Origin: Arthonia radiata
Taxonomy: Eukaryota > Ascomycota > Arthoniomycetes > Arthoniales > Arthoniaceae
Direction of reading: 5' to 3'
Assembly: GCA_002989075.1 (NCBI GenBank)
Contig: PSQN01000007.1
Location: 186,001 to 250,000, forward strand
DNA length: 64,000 nt
Within the stretch, counting starts at the first letter, position 1, and each line of letters starts with the position of its first letter. The notes beneath the pieces are model-generated. The model did not search any database. It had not been told where the DNA came from and saw nothing but the letters and a program-made list of their open reading frames with translations. Below are positions 53,405 through 63,384 of the stretch, one piece after another. Both the position numbers and the translations under genes were made by a program.

Positions 53405-54305
53405 ATGCCGAAATATAAGTCCAGCTTCTTCTTACACGCTTGAACGCCAGTACTGACTATCTCTCACATTTCTGTAGGTCACCTCTATACCAAACCGCCT
53501 TGCGCCGGAGTTTCAAGCTCACGCGTTGCTTTGCTTAGGCGACTACTGTGATGTCTATCTTACGCACGACTCTATGAGCGTGCGCAAAGCCCACAACAGC
53601 GGCCGTAACCACATTCGCAATGTTGTCGACTACTATCAACGTAAGCTACAATTGGTACGCGGTGTGGTGGTTAAAGCACCGAGACTGACATAGCGTCGTG
53701 TTTGTATGGACAGAAATCGGACATGAAAAAGCACAAAGCGTCATCGACTCCATCACGGATTCCTACGCCGCCGAAGGCCAAGCCGCTTCAAATCCAATGT
53801 TGAACCCGCAGCCGGGACGAGGAGGATTTGGTGGACCACCGCCGATGCCGATGGGGTTTCCGCCTGGAGGTGGGTAGCAGTTTGAAGAGGAGTTTAATGC
53901 ATTCCTGACAGCTATCTAGGTCGACCACCATTTCCTGGCGGCCCTCCAGGACCGTTTCCGCCCGGCGGTCGTAAGTACCCAAAAGCCTCATAACGGTTAC
54001 AGCTTACTGACATCGCAACAGCAAGCCCCGGCGCAAATCCAGGCATGCCTCCTTTTCTTCCTGCAATGATGGGAAACGGGCCAATGCCTCCCATTCCCGC
54101 AGGATCTCCCGGCTTCCGACCACCAATGCCTGGTCCGGGAATGCCACCACCGCAAGGCATGCCACCATTCCCGCAAGGTGGCTTTCCACCAATGCCAGGT
54201 GGGCCAGGCATGAACTTTCTCCCGCCAGGCGGTCAAGGCAGCCCTCCTGGTCGACATGCCTTCTCTCCACCAGCAGGCATGCCACCGGGCCCGGGTCCTC
54301 GCTAG
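53405..54305 (+). CDS. SNRPC: U1 small nuclear ribonucleoprotein C (U1-C)
   Basis: U1-C is a zinc-finger protein of the U1 snRNP that stabilises pairing of U1 RNA with the 5' splice site. The sequence shows the family start MPKY (53405), then in exon 2 (53539-53640) the finger [12 protein letters not shown] followed by [12 protein letters not shown], supplying the two Cys and two His, then [18 protein letters not shown] across the next junction. Exons 3 (53714-53869), 4 (53920-53970) and 5 (54022-54305) join in frame through introns with GT-AG ends and give the Pro/Gly/Met-rich tail usual for the family. The expected length is about 202 residues. The first junction is odd: exon 1 ends in phase 2 at the only GT (53419), whereas exon 2 needs phase 1, so canonical splicing does not carry the frame. 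Identity is certain; the first exon boundary is not. Confidence 0.88.
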
Positions 54306-54490
54306 TAGCGAGACGCTTGTCTTTGGAAAAAGCTTTGGGGTTTCTGGTGCATAGCGCGGCGTTCCGATACCATACGAGAATCATGAAATTGCAATGGTGT
54401 TATGTTGTATAAAAATTATCATTCAGCGCTCGAAACGTGAGATACCTTTGCAGCCGTTGCGGAGTAATACAACGTCGATCACGATTGCGG
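54306..54490. other. Short convergent intergenic region
   Basis: 185 bp between the 3' ends of the U1-C gene and the complex I assembly factor gene. It must hold both 3' untranslated regions and poly(A) signals. Nothing else seen. Confidence 0.5.
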
Positions 54491-55200
54491 TCATCGCTTT
54501 TCAGCTTGGCCTGGAGTCCAGGATTCTGGCTGCCATGTCTCGCTTGGACCTCTTTTAAACTTCTTCCACAGGCTGTCTTCTTTCCTTCGCTCCGCTTTCC
54601 ACCTGTCTTGTGGCGTGGGTCCCTTCTGCTGTTGCGTATCCTGCGTATCCTGCGTCTTCTGCTCCACCTCTTCTGCGGTGTTGGCCGCGTTCAATGAAGG
54701 ATCGTTCGCGCCGGGTGCGCCAGGCTTACTTGCGCCACCATCGTACCCTCCTTTGTCCAGCGGTTGCATCAAAGGCTGCGTTTGTCCGGTGTCCTCAGGC
54801 TTATCAAGATAGCTCTCCTGCTCCCGCCACCTCTGGTCCGCCCGCGCTGCTAGCTGTTTCATGCCGAATTGCCGATTCACTTCCGCTTGCTGCTCTGCGA
54901 TTGATGGCGCATCCGGTCTCGTCTTTCGTAGCCACTGCATCCAAGCAGGTGTGACTGCAATATCGCCGTAATGCGTACTGCGTGGGTAGTGGACTATCCT
55001 CCGAGGTCGACTGAGATTGAGCGGATCGACGAACTCCCAGAAGGTATTGCCGGAGAGGTCATAGCCTATGCGTGACGGCGTGTTAGCTGGGTGCCTTTGA
55101 CGTTGACAGTGTGCATACCGCAAAGCCACTTCCTTCGCCATGGAAGCTTCAGTGACTTGAATCTGTACCAAGCCTTCAATGGCACTGTCGGCTCGGGCAT
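54491..55200 (-). CDS. NDUFAF2: NADH:ubiquinone oxidoreductase (complex I) assembly factor, NDUFAF2/B17.2L family
   Basis: This family is a paralogue of the complex I subunit NDUFA12. It acts as a mitochondrial assembly factor that binds a late complex I intermediate and is replaced by NDUFA12. Exon 1 (55200-55119) encodes an N-terminus with LPWRRKWLCG. After a 53-nt GT-AG intron (55118-55066), exon 2 (55065-54491) continues with GNTFWEF, RPRRIVHYPRSTHYGD and VTPAWMQWLRKTRPDAPS, the family core. The product is 218 residues: the core fills about residues 10-100, and the rest is a charged, Gln/Pro-rich and probably disordered tail, as in other fungal members. An in-frame ATG at 55404 would add 68 residues unlike the family, so the start at 55200 is preferred. 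The gene is divergent from the calponin-domain gene, 225 bp away. NDUFA12 itself is less likely because of the long tail. Confidence 0.87.
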
Positions 55201-55425
55201 TGTGTTTTGAAGGGATGAAGGAATCCTTTCTCGAGGTCGCGTCCAGATGCAGGCGAATGACGTCGGCGGTCCGTTGGAAGTGACCCGGGTCCAAGAGGCA
55301 GGCACGCGCTGCCCGAATTGTTGACAAACCTCGAAGCGTATTGCAAACAATTGATCACTTTGAAGAGCGTCAGAAAGGTCTCCGCGGTGTTGTTGCACGC
55401 TCAAGCCTGGCTCAATCCCGCTACC
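55201..55425. promoter_or_regulatory. Shared divergent promoter region
   Basis: 225 bp separate the start codons of the complex I assembly factor (minus strand) and the calponin-domain protein (plus strand), so both promoters must lie here or overlap the neighbouring exon. The interval is free of AT-rich insertions. Confidence 0.5.
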
Positions 55426-57466
55426 ATGGCTTCAGTCACGTCGCTTGACCATGACATGCGAAAGCTACGGATGGGCCGCTACACACCGTCCGCAGCGAAC
55501 GAGGTCAAATCATGGGTCGAAGAAATCCTCGGCGAACGACTCGACGGTGAATTGATGGGTGCGATTCGTGATGGCGTCGCACTGTGCAAGTACGAAGCAT
55601 GAGGAGATTTGGTGACGAGGCTGCGCTGACGGCTGATACAGGCTGGTCAATCTGGCTTTACCAGCACCTGGCATCAGGTACAAAGCGTCAAACATGCCTT
55701 TCACGCAGAGAGAGAACATCTCGCAATTCCTGACAGCATGCGAACGACCACCGTTGAACATGCCCTCTCACGACCGCTTCTTGACAGTCGACCTCTATGA
55801 CGAGAAAGATCCCGCGCAAGTGATACAGTGTCTAGGTGCTTTCAGCAGAGCCGCGAATGCTATCAACCCCTCTCGGTTTGCCACTGTTATAGGCCCGAAG
55901 CGAGGCGCACCCAGCCCGACTCGAAAGACCGCCGAGGGCTCCTCTTACAGTACAAGTACACCTTCAAAACCAAGTCGTGGGTTTAGCAATGCTAGTTACG
56001 GCAGTCCAAGTCCAGTCGCTGCGACAAGGTCGCCGCCGGTTGCTCGCGGCATGAGCCCTTCGCTCACTGGAGGTTCAGCCGGTGTCAGAACCCCGGATTC
56101 TGCTGTTCGCACTGGGGGACCTGTCAGCAGCTGGAGTCGAAAGACTGACGAAGGCCAAACAGCGCCGGCATGGAACATCCATCAGTATGGGTACATGGGT
56201 GGCGCCAGTCAAGGCAACCAGGGTGTCGTATTCGGTGCGCCACGGCAAATTACCTCTCAGGCACCGCAAGTGCCCAGTGCTGCTGAGAAACAAGCACGAA
56301 TACGACAGCAGGAGCTTGAGGCCGAAAGAGAAGCTCAGCAGAGACGCGAGGAACAAGAGCAACTGGCAAAAGAACGACAGGCGCAGATCGAGGCTGAGGA
56401 GGAACAGGCGCGAATCGAGGAACGCCGCAAATGGGAAGAGGCGACTAGAGAGGCTCAACGACGGGAGCAAGAAGACGCGGAGAGACAGCGCGAGGCCATG
56501 GAAAAAGAGCGTGAGGAGCTACGCCGAGCTCGAGAACAAGAACGGCAAGCGGTTGAGCGTGACAAGGAAGAGAGGAGGAAGCGTGAGGAGCGTCGCAAAG
56601 CTGAAGAGGATCAGGCGCGCCACGAGGCCGACACAGTTCGAGACAGGAGCGCTCACATTCCTTCCCCGCCTTCATTGCAAGGTTCTTCTGAGAACGACCG
56701 TATCAGGGAGCTGGAGAGACAACTGGCCGAAGCGAGGCAGCGAGAGCAGCAATGGCGGCAGCAGCAAGAGAGTATTGCCCAGCCAAGCTCTTCGGTATCA
56801 CACGAACAATCAACGACATCCCCAGATCAGTCTTTCACCGCAGGCGACGATGATCATTTCGACAACAAGCCTGAGCCGGCACCGCGACAAATATCAATGC
56901 GGTCAGGAGGGCCCCGTCCATTTGGTGCACCGCCAAAGCCGGTCGTTGGTGCGAAGGCCCGGAACACCCCCTTCACTCGTCCTAGCAAACCGCTTGAGCC
57001 TGCCCGGGCGGAAGTGCAGGCCGCACCGCCGATGCGAGCAATCGCCGAGCCACCTTCTGATGATACGGCGCCTTCTACATACTCCTCTGCGCGAGTACCA
57101 CATGTGACACGAACCGACCAGTACCTTTCATCGAACCCTGCTCCAGCTGACTCAAAGCCTGCGTCGCACGTGTCAGAGGAGGTGGGCATGTCCAGTACTT
57201 CTGAACGCGCCGCCGAAGACTCGAGACGCGTTGCTTCGCAGCAGAAGACGAAAGCGGGCGGATGGGCAAGCAAAAGTCTGTTGGAGAGAGAGATGGAACG
57301 TGAGCGTGAGCGGCAAAGGGAATGGGAAGAGAACCAGATGGCTAAAGCTAGGGCGTCTGGTGCAAATGGGAGAGGTAAGTTCTATCTATCAGGTGATGCA
57401 GTTGCTGCGTACTGACTGTGACTAGGAATCATAGGGCCACGGGCTATGAACAGCAAGGGCTCCTAG
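55426..57466 (+). CDS. Calponin-homology-domain protein with calponin-like repeat and long charged helix
   Basis: A 645-residue product from three exons (55426-55589, 55642-57374, 57426-57466) with introns of 52 and 51 nt; the second has a typical branch site tactgac. Residues about 24-135 form a single calponin-homology domain (NEVKSWVEEILGERLDGELM, then the intron, LVNLALPAPG, MPFTQRENISQFL), as in the transgelin/Scp1-type actin-bundling proteins. A Ser/Pro-rich linker follows, then a calponin-family repeat at about 232-257 (QYGYMGGASQGNQGVVFG). Residues about 269-385 are a Glu/Arg/Gln-rich single helix or coiled coil, with a second coiled coil at 406-432. The C-terminus after the last intron reads GIIGPRAMNSKGS; without that splice the frame stops earlier at 57415. 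Likely role: an actin-binding and bundling protein of the cell cortex. The start at 55426 has a good ccATGg context. Confidence 0.85.
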
Positions 57467-57581
57467 TCATACCTCTGTAGTATTTCTACCTTCATACATC
57501 GGTCAAGCCTCGGCTCCGAAATGCAGCCAGAGCAACATACGGGTGTGTTCATATACCGTCCACTCCGTCGTGCGCCAAACA
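57467..57581. other. Convergent intergenic spacer
   Basis: 115 bp between two converging genes. No further feature seen. Confidence 0.4.
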
Positions 57582-58172
57582 TCAATGCCAGCCAATAACT
57601 TCTTCACCCCACAATATGCCGGTTGGATTAATGACCGATACGCGACGGCCGATGATTCCACGGTTGTCGGGAAGTCCAACCTCGAGACTCAAGGGCTTCG
57701 TTGGTGCTGCGGTCTTGATTTCCAGCTCACCTGGCTTACTGCTCTTCGAACTGACGTTGCCGGCGGCTGGAAACTTCGACATCACATTATGCAGCTTGTC
57801 ACCAGAAAGTGCAAGGTCTCCATCTCGACTGCTTGCTCATTAGCAATTTATATTAGACACCCTGGCATCTCACACCTACTGCACGACAACATCATGATAC
57901 TCTAGGATATTTCCGCTCACGGATTCTTGACCTTCTTTGTCCAGGACAGCGAAAGAGAGCAGGCCAGTCTTTGTGTCGGGCACCATCAGAACTTTCCACG
58001 CGACTGGATGCTGGCCAGGTAAGTCTACGCCATTGCCGTATGCCCTTCTTTGTGTTGGGTGGATGACAGCGATTGCTCCTCCTGAGACGTTTTGGGAGTG
58101 TCCTTGGTGCTCACGGATCTTATCGATGACTTCGTCGTTGGCCAGTGCGGACGGGTCCGCGGTGCCACACAT
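57582..58172 (-). CDS. Unrecognised 179-residue protein, two exons
   Basis: I do not recognise this gene. Exon A (58172-57880) starts MCGTADPSALANDEVIDKIR and contains GGAIAVIHPTQRRAYGNG and HPVAWKVLMVPDTKTG. A 51-nt intron (57879-57829; branch-like gctaatg, acceptor cag) leads in matching phase to exon B (57828-57582), reading RDGDLALSGDKLHNVMSKFP and ending NPTGILWGEEVIGWH. Codon choice in both exons is strongly gene-like (AAG, GAG, ATC, AAC, GTC), and the phase fit across the intron argues that this is real. There is no signal peptide or membrane segment. The frame stays open upstream to an acceptor at 58188/58189 that could join, in matching phase, an exon at 58440-58367 ending at a strong gtaagt donor; the protein would then start further upstream. 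The start at 58172 has an A at -3. Confidence 0.65.
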
Positions 58173-60196
58173 GTTGAATGTGATGACCCTGTGGAGATGT
58201 AGAGTTGTAGTAAGTATGCCCTGTATGCAGGCCGTCTAAAAATTGGACTGAATGCTTGCTATGCGAGTCGCAACAGAGGTCATGCAATGCAGCTTTTCTT
58301 ACGGTCGAAAGCGAACGCCTTTCTTTGTTCAGTCTTGCAGAAAATTGGCTCGGCGCGCATACTTACATCACCCGTCCAACCGCTTGTATAAGGACATCTG
58401 TGCTCAGACGTGCGCACGTTCTTGGCGTCACAGCACTCATCTCACACAATCGTCGTACGACATTGTTGATCACGTCCTCGTGCAGATGGGCACATTGATC
58501 ACAACAACTTTTATCCGCAAGCATGGAGTGCGGCTTTCCACTTACTAATGCCAAGTTCCGTTCTCTGGTATCGTCACAATGCATAACGCAGGCGCTGACT
58601 CTCATCATCCAGTACAGACATCATCAGTGTTGACTTTGACATGGCGAGCGTGGAATCCTCTTTGATGGCAATGCTGGTAGACATGACGTCTTTTGCGCTG
58701 TGTCGACGGTCTCTTTCTCCCAAGCACAATGGAGTTGACAAGACCTACTGGAAAACCAACAGACTTCTTTACTGGTCCTTAGTGTGAGATGTATTCTGGT
58801 TTAAAGCATGCTCCCTGGCTGCGATCTCTCAACCCTCATTTATATTTTTTGGATGTTTTACAAAAGATATTTTTATATGCGCTTAGTGTGGGTTGCCGAT
58901 GTACCATCGACTCCGATGGCACGAGAAACATGCTGCAAGCTTCACTGCTCAGCTTACGCGTAGGCCAATGCATTACCGTCCATCTCACGTGGCTTGATTA
59001 GAGCAGCAAAACAGAAGCAGCCGATTTCTGCAGACACGGATGGCATATGTTTCCCTGAAAGATTCAGCGATCCACTCTCTCCATCTCCCGAGGTAACAGT
59101 GCTGGTATCTGTTCCGGCAATGCGCCAGCTCCATATCTGTCAGCTGTGGCCATGCGCTCGCTTGCGAACATCACACTTGTCAGCATGTACGCTCGGTAGC
59201 ATGTTCGCTAGGCAGTGAGGATGTCATACCCAAGCGGCTGCTAGAAACGTGTCGGCTATATGCAAAACATGCACCAGTTCACATTGATATTAGCTGACTG
59301 TTGCTTCAATGACCCATGATACTAAACACAAAAAGACTTGTGCATGTTCAAGCACGGCGACTTACCGTCACGATATCGAGCATGGGACACCTGCAAAGAG
59401 AAGTGTTTATTTAGTGCACTCTATAGCCGACCTCAGTCTCGACGCAGAACACGGCAAAGACCCCCGCGGCAACGTTCTCATGCAAGGAGTCAGCGATCAC
59501 TTCACCGTCCTGTATGGAAATGGTGGAGGGATGTGCCTACGCGCCGGATGGTCTGTGGCGCTTCTACGTCTAGCCCTGTTGCTCTACAGACGACCGAGCA
59601 TGTGGCGATGAACGGTCTCTGCCATCTTCGGGAGAGTAATCCGTGGGACCACGCACCCAGTTCGAACGTCCCCTGTCGCAAATTGAAAGCAAGCGTGACA
59701 GAGCACAAAAAGCTAGTAATGCCGTAAACGCGTAAAGCTCAAGGTTGTGCCAATCTAGTGAAATCGAATACGCCTTCTTAGTCAGTCTGCTTAGCACGTC
59801 TATGAGCAGAAATGTACCTTGAACCGCGCAAGACTTGGGTGGTAGACGAAGGATATCCAATTGTGTAGATTTGGAAGGTGATCTGTCACGCTCTGAGCTT
59901 CCAAGATTTAAGCACGGAACATATTAGAGAGGACGTCGCTGCAGTCATGCAAAGAGTACGACGTGGGAGCCATATCGACATGTCACGCTGTGCGGCTCTG
60001 GGAGGATCAGTGGCGACGGAAAGGGGCAGGGGCGCGCTAGACCTAAATAGTACCCTTTCACCTTCTGGTCACGCTCACGACGCTCTCATATCGACCCAAC
60101 CCATTGTCTCGACTCCTGCTCCAAACCTCTCGTAAATCTGACAATGTCGTGACATGGCTTGGACAGCTAGAACGCTCCTGTGCTGACACCCGCACA
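58173..60196. other. Two-kilobase interval with coding-like pieces but no assembled gene
   Basis: Composition is ordinary, yet no single long frame exists. On the minus strand three pieces look coding. Bases 58440-58367 and upstream end at a strong donor (DVLIQAVGRV). Bases 59064-59207 are open for 48 codons (TSVMFASERMATADRYGAG, then PEQIPALLPREMERVDR). Bases 59411-59536 are open for 42 codons (STISIQDGEVIADSLHEN). Strong donor-like gtaagt sites exist, but I could not chain the pieces in consistent phase. The interval may be a multi-exon minus-strand gene upstream of, or continuous with, the 57582-58172 gene, a decayed gene, or chance. I saw no tRNA-like fold. Confidence 0.3.
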
Positions 60197-60753
60197 ATGC
60201 CGCGCGACCCCCTCCCCGCCTCGACGCTCGTCCTCATCTCCGACTTGCACACGCTGCAGCCAGGCGCGAAAGTGCGGGTGCAAGGCTGGTGAGTTCGCTC
60301 TACCTGCCGTATTCGCCAGGAGTAGACGCCTCACCCGCATTACAACATGGTTCTTGAAAATCACCAACAAGAAGCAACGAAACATATAAGAAGCTGCAGC
60401 TAATATCGAACAGCGTAGACCGCTACGACACAACCACAGCGAGACTCTCGCTGACCTCACGTTATCCGACCACTGACTCTGCTCAACTTTGTACGGTATC
60501 TCTTGCAGCTATCGTCAACACCCTCAACTCTACTCTGTTACGAACAGGCACATGGCTCAACGTCATCGGGTACGCGACCGACCCGACTTCAAGGCTGGTG
60601 GAAGCGACGGCCGTGTGGGATGTGGGGCCGGTGATGGACGGGAAGGTGAGGGATTATGAGGGTGTGGTGAGAGCGCGGAATGAGGCGATGGAGAGCATGA
60701 GGGTGGCGAGGGAGGAGTATGAGGCGGTGGAGGAGGCGAGGAGAGGGGGTTGA
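60197..60753 (+). CDS. TEN1: Ten1, telomere-capping CST complex subunit
   Basis: Ten1 is the small OB-fold subunit of the Cdc13/CTC1-Stn1-Ten1 complex, which binds single-stranded telomere ends and regulates fill-in synthesis by DNA polymerase alpha. Exon 1 (60197-60288) reads STLVLISDLHTLQPGAKVRV up to a phase-2 donor. After a 125-nt intron, exon 2 (60414-60753) starts by completing the Cys of the family's G-C-V turn and continues DRYDTTTARLSLTSRYP, then TGTWLNVIGYATDP and a C-terminal Glu/Arg-rich helix. The 143 residues match the usual size and the strand order of the OB fold (SDLxxLxxGxKVR ... LxVGxWxNVIGY). An in-frame ATG at 60104 would add 31 unrelated residues, so 60197 is preferred. 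Sequence conservation in this family is low, so the call rests on these two motifs plus length. Confidence 0.8.
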
Positions 60754-61128
60754 GGTGAGTATGGTTGAGGTGGATGGTAGGTCTGGGGTTGGGATCGTTT
60801 GAGAATGGTGATGGGTTGGGATGGAGAAACGGGCGAGTGAGGATGGAGCGTGAGGGCGTGGATGCTGAAAAGCCGCGATGTGAGATGGAGGGCTGGTGTG
60901 AAGGGACTTGTAGATCAGCTGCGGTAGGGACGCAGGAAGCCGCGAGAGCTGTGACGGGACCTCGCTAGCGCTGTATAGCATTGAGATAGACACGAGAACT
61001 TTGATGGAGTAAAGACAGAAACGGGCTGGTTATGGTAGTTGCAGGCTCGAGATTCTATGTACAAGGCCGTAGTAAACGATTCTGATGACGCTCCAATATG
61101 TCCATATCAACCCAGAAGGTAAAAGTAT
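60754..61128. other. Convergent intergenic region between TEN1 and the isocitrate dehydrogenase gene
   Basis: 375 bp of ordinary composition, G-rich on the plus strand in its first half. It must hold two 3' untranslated regions. The open frames here are off-frame readings of the purine-rich strand; no gene seen. Confidence 0.5.
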
Positions 61129-62644
61129 TCACAGCTTACTCTCCAGCGTGCTCCGTAGCCGCCTCTCAACAGCGTTCAGATACTCCGTTGTAGTCACATA
61201 ATCGCCCCGTCCCTTCTTCCCACAGCTGATCGCCAGGTCTTTCGTCATGATCCCGTCAGCGTCCACGGTGTCTACGCACGCCTTCTCCAAGCTCTCCGCC
61301 CATGTCACCACCTCCGGTGTGTTGTCGAGCTTTCCTCGTTGCACCAGCCCGCGCGTCCACGCGAAGATGGAGGCGATCGGGTTCGTAGATGTCTCCTCGC
61401 CGCGCTGATGCGCGCGGAAATGCCGTGTCACGGTGCCGTGCGCGGCCTCGGACTCGTAGGTCTTGCCGTCGGGCGTGATGAGGACTGAGGACATGAGGCC
61501 TAAGGAGCCGAAGCCTTGCGCGATGATGTCGGACTGGACGTCGCCGTCGTAGTCTGTGTTGTTGTTAGCTGTGTGCTGATTAGAAGGAGAATGGGAACGA
61601 CATACTCTTCATAGCGATGACGAACCCGCCCTCGCTCTTGATCATCTGCGCTACCATGTCGTCAATGAGCCGGTGCTCATACCAGATACCTTTCGCTTCA
61701 AACTCTTTTCGATACGTCTTCTCGTATATGTCTTGGAATATGTCCTTGAACCGGCCATCGTAAGCTTTGAGGATCGTATTCTTCGTGCTCATGTACAGCG
61801 GTAGAGGCTTGCTCAGCGCGAGCTTGAAACTCGCATGCGCAAATCCGCTGATGCTCTCGTCCGTATTGTACTGTGTCTGCGCCACGCCGCCGCCGTTCTT
61901 GAAATCAAAGACCTGCACGCGCTCTTCCGGACCATCAGGCGGCGTATACACCATCTCCAATTTCCCACCTTTCTCTGGTATCACTCTGTCTTTCGCGCGA
62001 TACTGGTCACCAAACGCGTGTCTCCCAATCACAATTGGCTGTTTCCATCCCGGCACCAGCCTGGGTATCCGTGGAATGACAATAGGTTCTCTGAACACCG
62101 TTCCGCCGAGGTGATTCCGTATCGTGCCGTTGGGGCTCAACCACATCTTTTTAAGCTTGAACTCCTCCACGCGCTGCTCGTCGGGCGTGATGGTCGCGCA
62201 CTTGACACCGACGCCGTAGCGCTTGATGGCCTCGGCAGCGTCAAGGGTAATCTGGTCGTTGGTCTCATCGCGCGCGAGAATGCCGAGGTCGTAGTATTTG
62301 AGGTCGACGTCGAGGTACCTGTTTATAAACTTGTCTTTGATGTCTTGCCAGATTATGCGGGTCATTTCGTCGCCGTCGAGCTCGACGACGGGCGTCTTGA
62401 CTTTTATTTTATTGAAGGTGACCATTGTGCGGGTCTGTGGGGGTGTTCGAGCGGCCACAAAGAGCGGGTTGTGCGTCGAGGCCTGCTGAGATAAGTGGTA
62501 TGCAGAGCTATGAGCCACAAAAGGTTGCCGATTGGCGGAGGGTGATGAACAAGTAGAGAGTGAACGAGTTGTGGTGTTGCTGTAGGCGGCACGACGGGCG
62601 TGTGATGTCGCTGAGCGAACAGAGACAGTGGCAAAGGCGGACAT
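61129..62644 (-). CDS. idpA: NADP-dependent isocitrate dehydrogenase with mitochondrial presequence and C-terminal SKL
   Basis: This enzyme oxidatively decarboxylates isocitrate to 2-oxoglutarate and makes NADPH. Exons 62644-61606 and 61553-61129, split by a 52-nt intron, encode 487 residues. Active-site blocks are intact: [29 protein letters not shown] (the Arg equivalent to human IDH1 R132), [11 protein letters not shown] (catalytic Lys), LIDDMVAQ and NYDGDVQSD (metal-binding Asp). The first 73 residues are rich in Ser, Thr, Arg and Ala without acidic residues, as in a mitochondrial presequence. Met74 (62425) starts the conserved core [11 protein letters not shown]. The protein ends SKL, the classic peroxisomal signal. 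The first ATG has a T at -3, whereas Met74 has A at -3 and G at +4, so leaky scanning or a second transcript start could yield a cytosolic/peroxisomal form. Aspergillus nidulans idpA is known to supply several compartments from one gene. Confidence 0.95.
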
Positions 62645-63003
62645 TGAGGTATCAGCGGTCGAGAACAGAGACGAATTAGGCCAGCACGATTATGAGCTGC
62701 AGCAAGCTACGTCATCTTTCCCATTGCAGATGCAACCCGAATTGCGGGGGAGCTCGGCCCGAGACGTGCCGGAGGTGCCAATGGGATTGAGGGCAGATAG
62801 CAACAGGCTGAAGGCGTTCAAACTCATAATAATAGAGAGAATGGTGTATGGCAGACTGCAGTGGTGGCCGAAATTCATGAGCTACATGTTGAGACAAGGT
62901 ATTGTCTGCTTCCCTGCATCGAAGCGACTGCGCTTGTTGGGGTTATCCTGCACAAGGAGGTAGTAGCTAGAATTCACAGGGATTTGACCGACTGGCACCC
63001 ACT
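62645..63003. promoter_or_regulatory. Upstream region of the isocitrate dehydrogenase gene
   Basis: 359 bp between the isocitrate dehydrogenase start and the stop of the gene fragment at 63004. This should be the promoter of the dehydrogenase. No unambiguous element recognised. Confidence 0.45.
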
Positions 63004-63384
63004 CTACTTTCTGACGTCCTGTAGCCTCCAGCCTTCGTCCGTGCGATCCAGTTGCACCAGCATCGGTCGCGCCAGGTTCTTCATGGCGCCCGTGGTCACC
63101 GCGGCTCCATCTCTACCAGTGCTAGGCCGATGCTCCAGACCACTGAACAATACGGGCAGACTCGACGTCTTCCAGTCATGGTGGTCTCGGTCTTCCCAGC
63201 CTGTTTCGGCCATAACCACGATCGTGAAGGCCAACACCAGAACCGCGAACAACGCTGGCTTTGACGCGGAGACGATAAGCCCACCACCCCCAATTCCTAG
63301 CGCCACCACCCGTGCCCGGTAATACTTGCCCGCAGAATTCTGCGGTGCTATATTACGCGACTCTAGCACGTGTGCGTCTACTTC
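63004..63384 (-). pseudogene. Fragment of an unrecognised membrane-protein gene at the AT-rich border
   Basis: A 126-codon open stretch on the minus strand ends at 63004 and is open upstream to 63384, but has no ATG near its beginning. The nearest start-like codon, at 63369, is GTG. The reading contains GKYYRARVVALGIGGGG and then a hydrophobic stretch PALFAVLVLAFTIVVM, a likely membrane segment, followed by a polar C-terminal part ending EGWRLQDVRK. The bases just upstream turn AT-rich and lose coding character. The simplest view is the 3' exon of a gene whose front was destroyed or displaced when the neighbouring repeat block formed. An intact upstream exon far to the right cannot be excluded. 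Family unknown; the antisense frame over 62861-63322 is judged a shadow. Confidence 0.45.

Noticed and set aside
54004-54384. Several Gly/Trp/Pro-rich frames around the U1-C tail
   Set aside because: Shadows of the low-complexity Pro/Gly/Met-rich exon on the opposite strand and in other frames.
55066-55404. Longer N-terminus for the complex I assembly factor starting at 55404
   Set aside because: The extra residues do not resemble the family, and the ATG at 55200 gives the usual short lead before the LPWRRK motif.
56082-57107. 341-codon frame, Arg/Lys-rich, overlapping the calponin-domain gene
   Set aside because: Same strand, another frame of the charged-helix coding region. The calponin frame has a domain match and in-phase introns.
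59655-59690. agttcgaacgtcccc, resembling a tRNA B box
   Set aside because: No matching A box or acceptor stem within tRNA distance.
62861-63322. 153-codon plus-strand frame
   Set aside because: Overlaps antisense the more gene-like minus-strand fragment with a membrane segment, and its composition looks like a complement reading.
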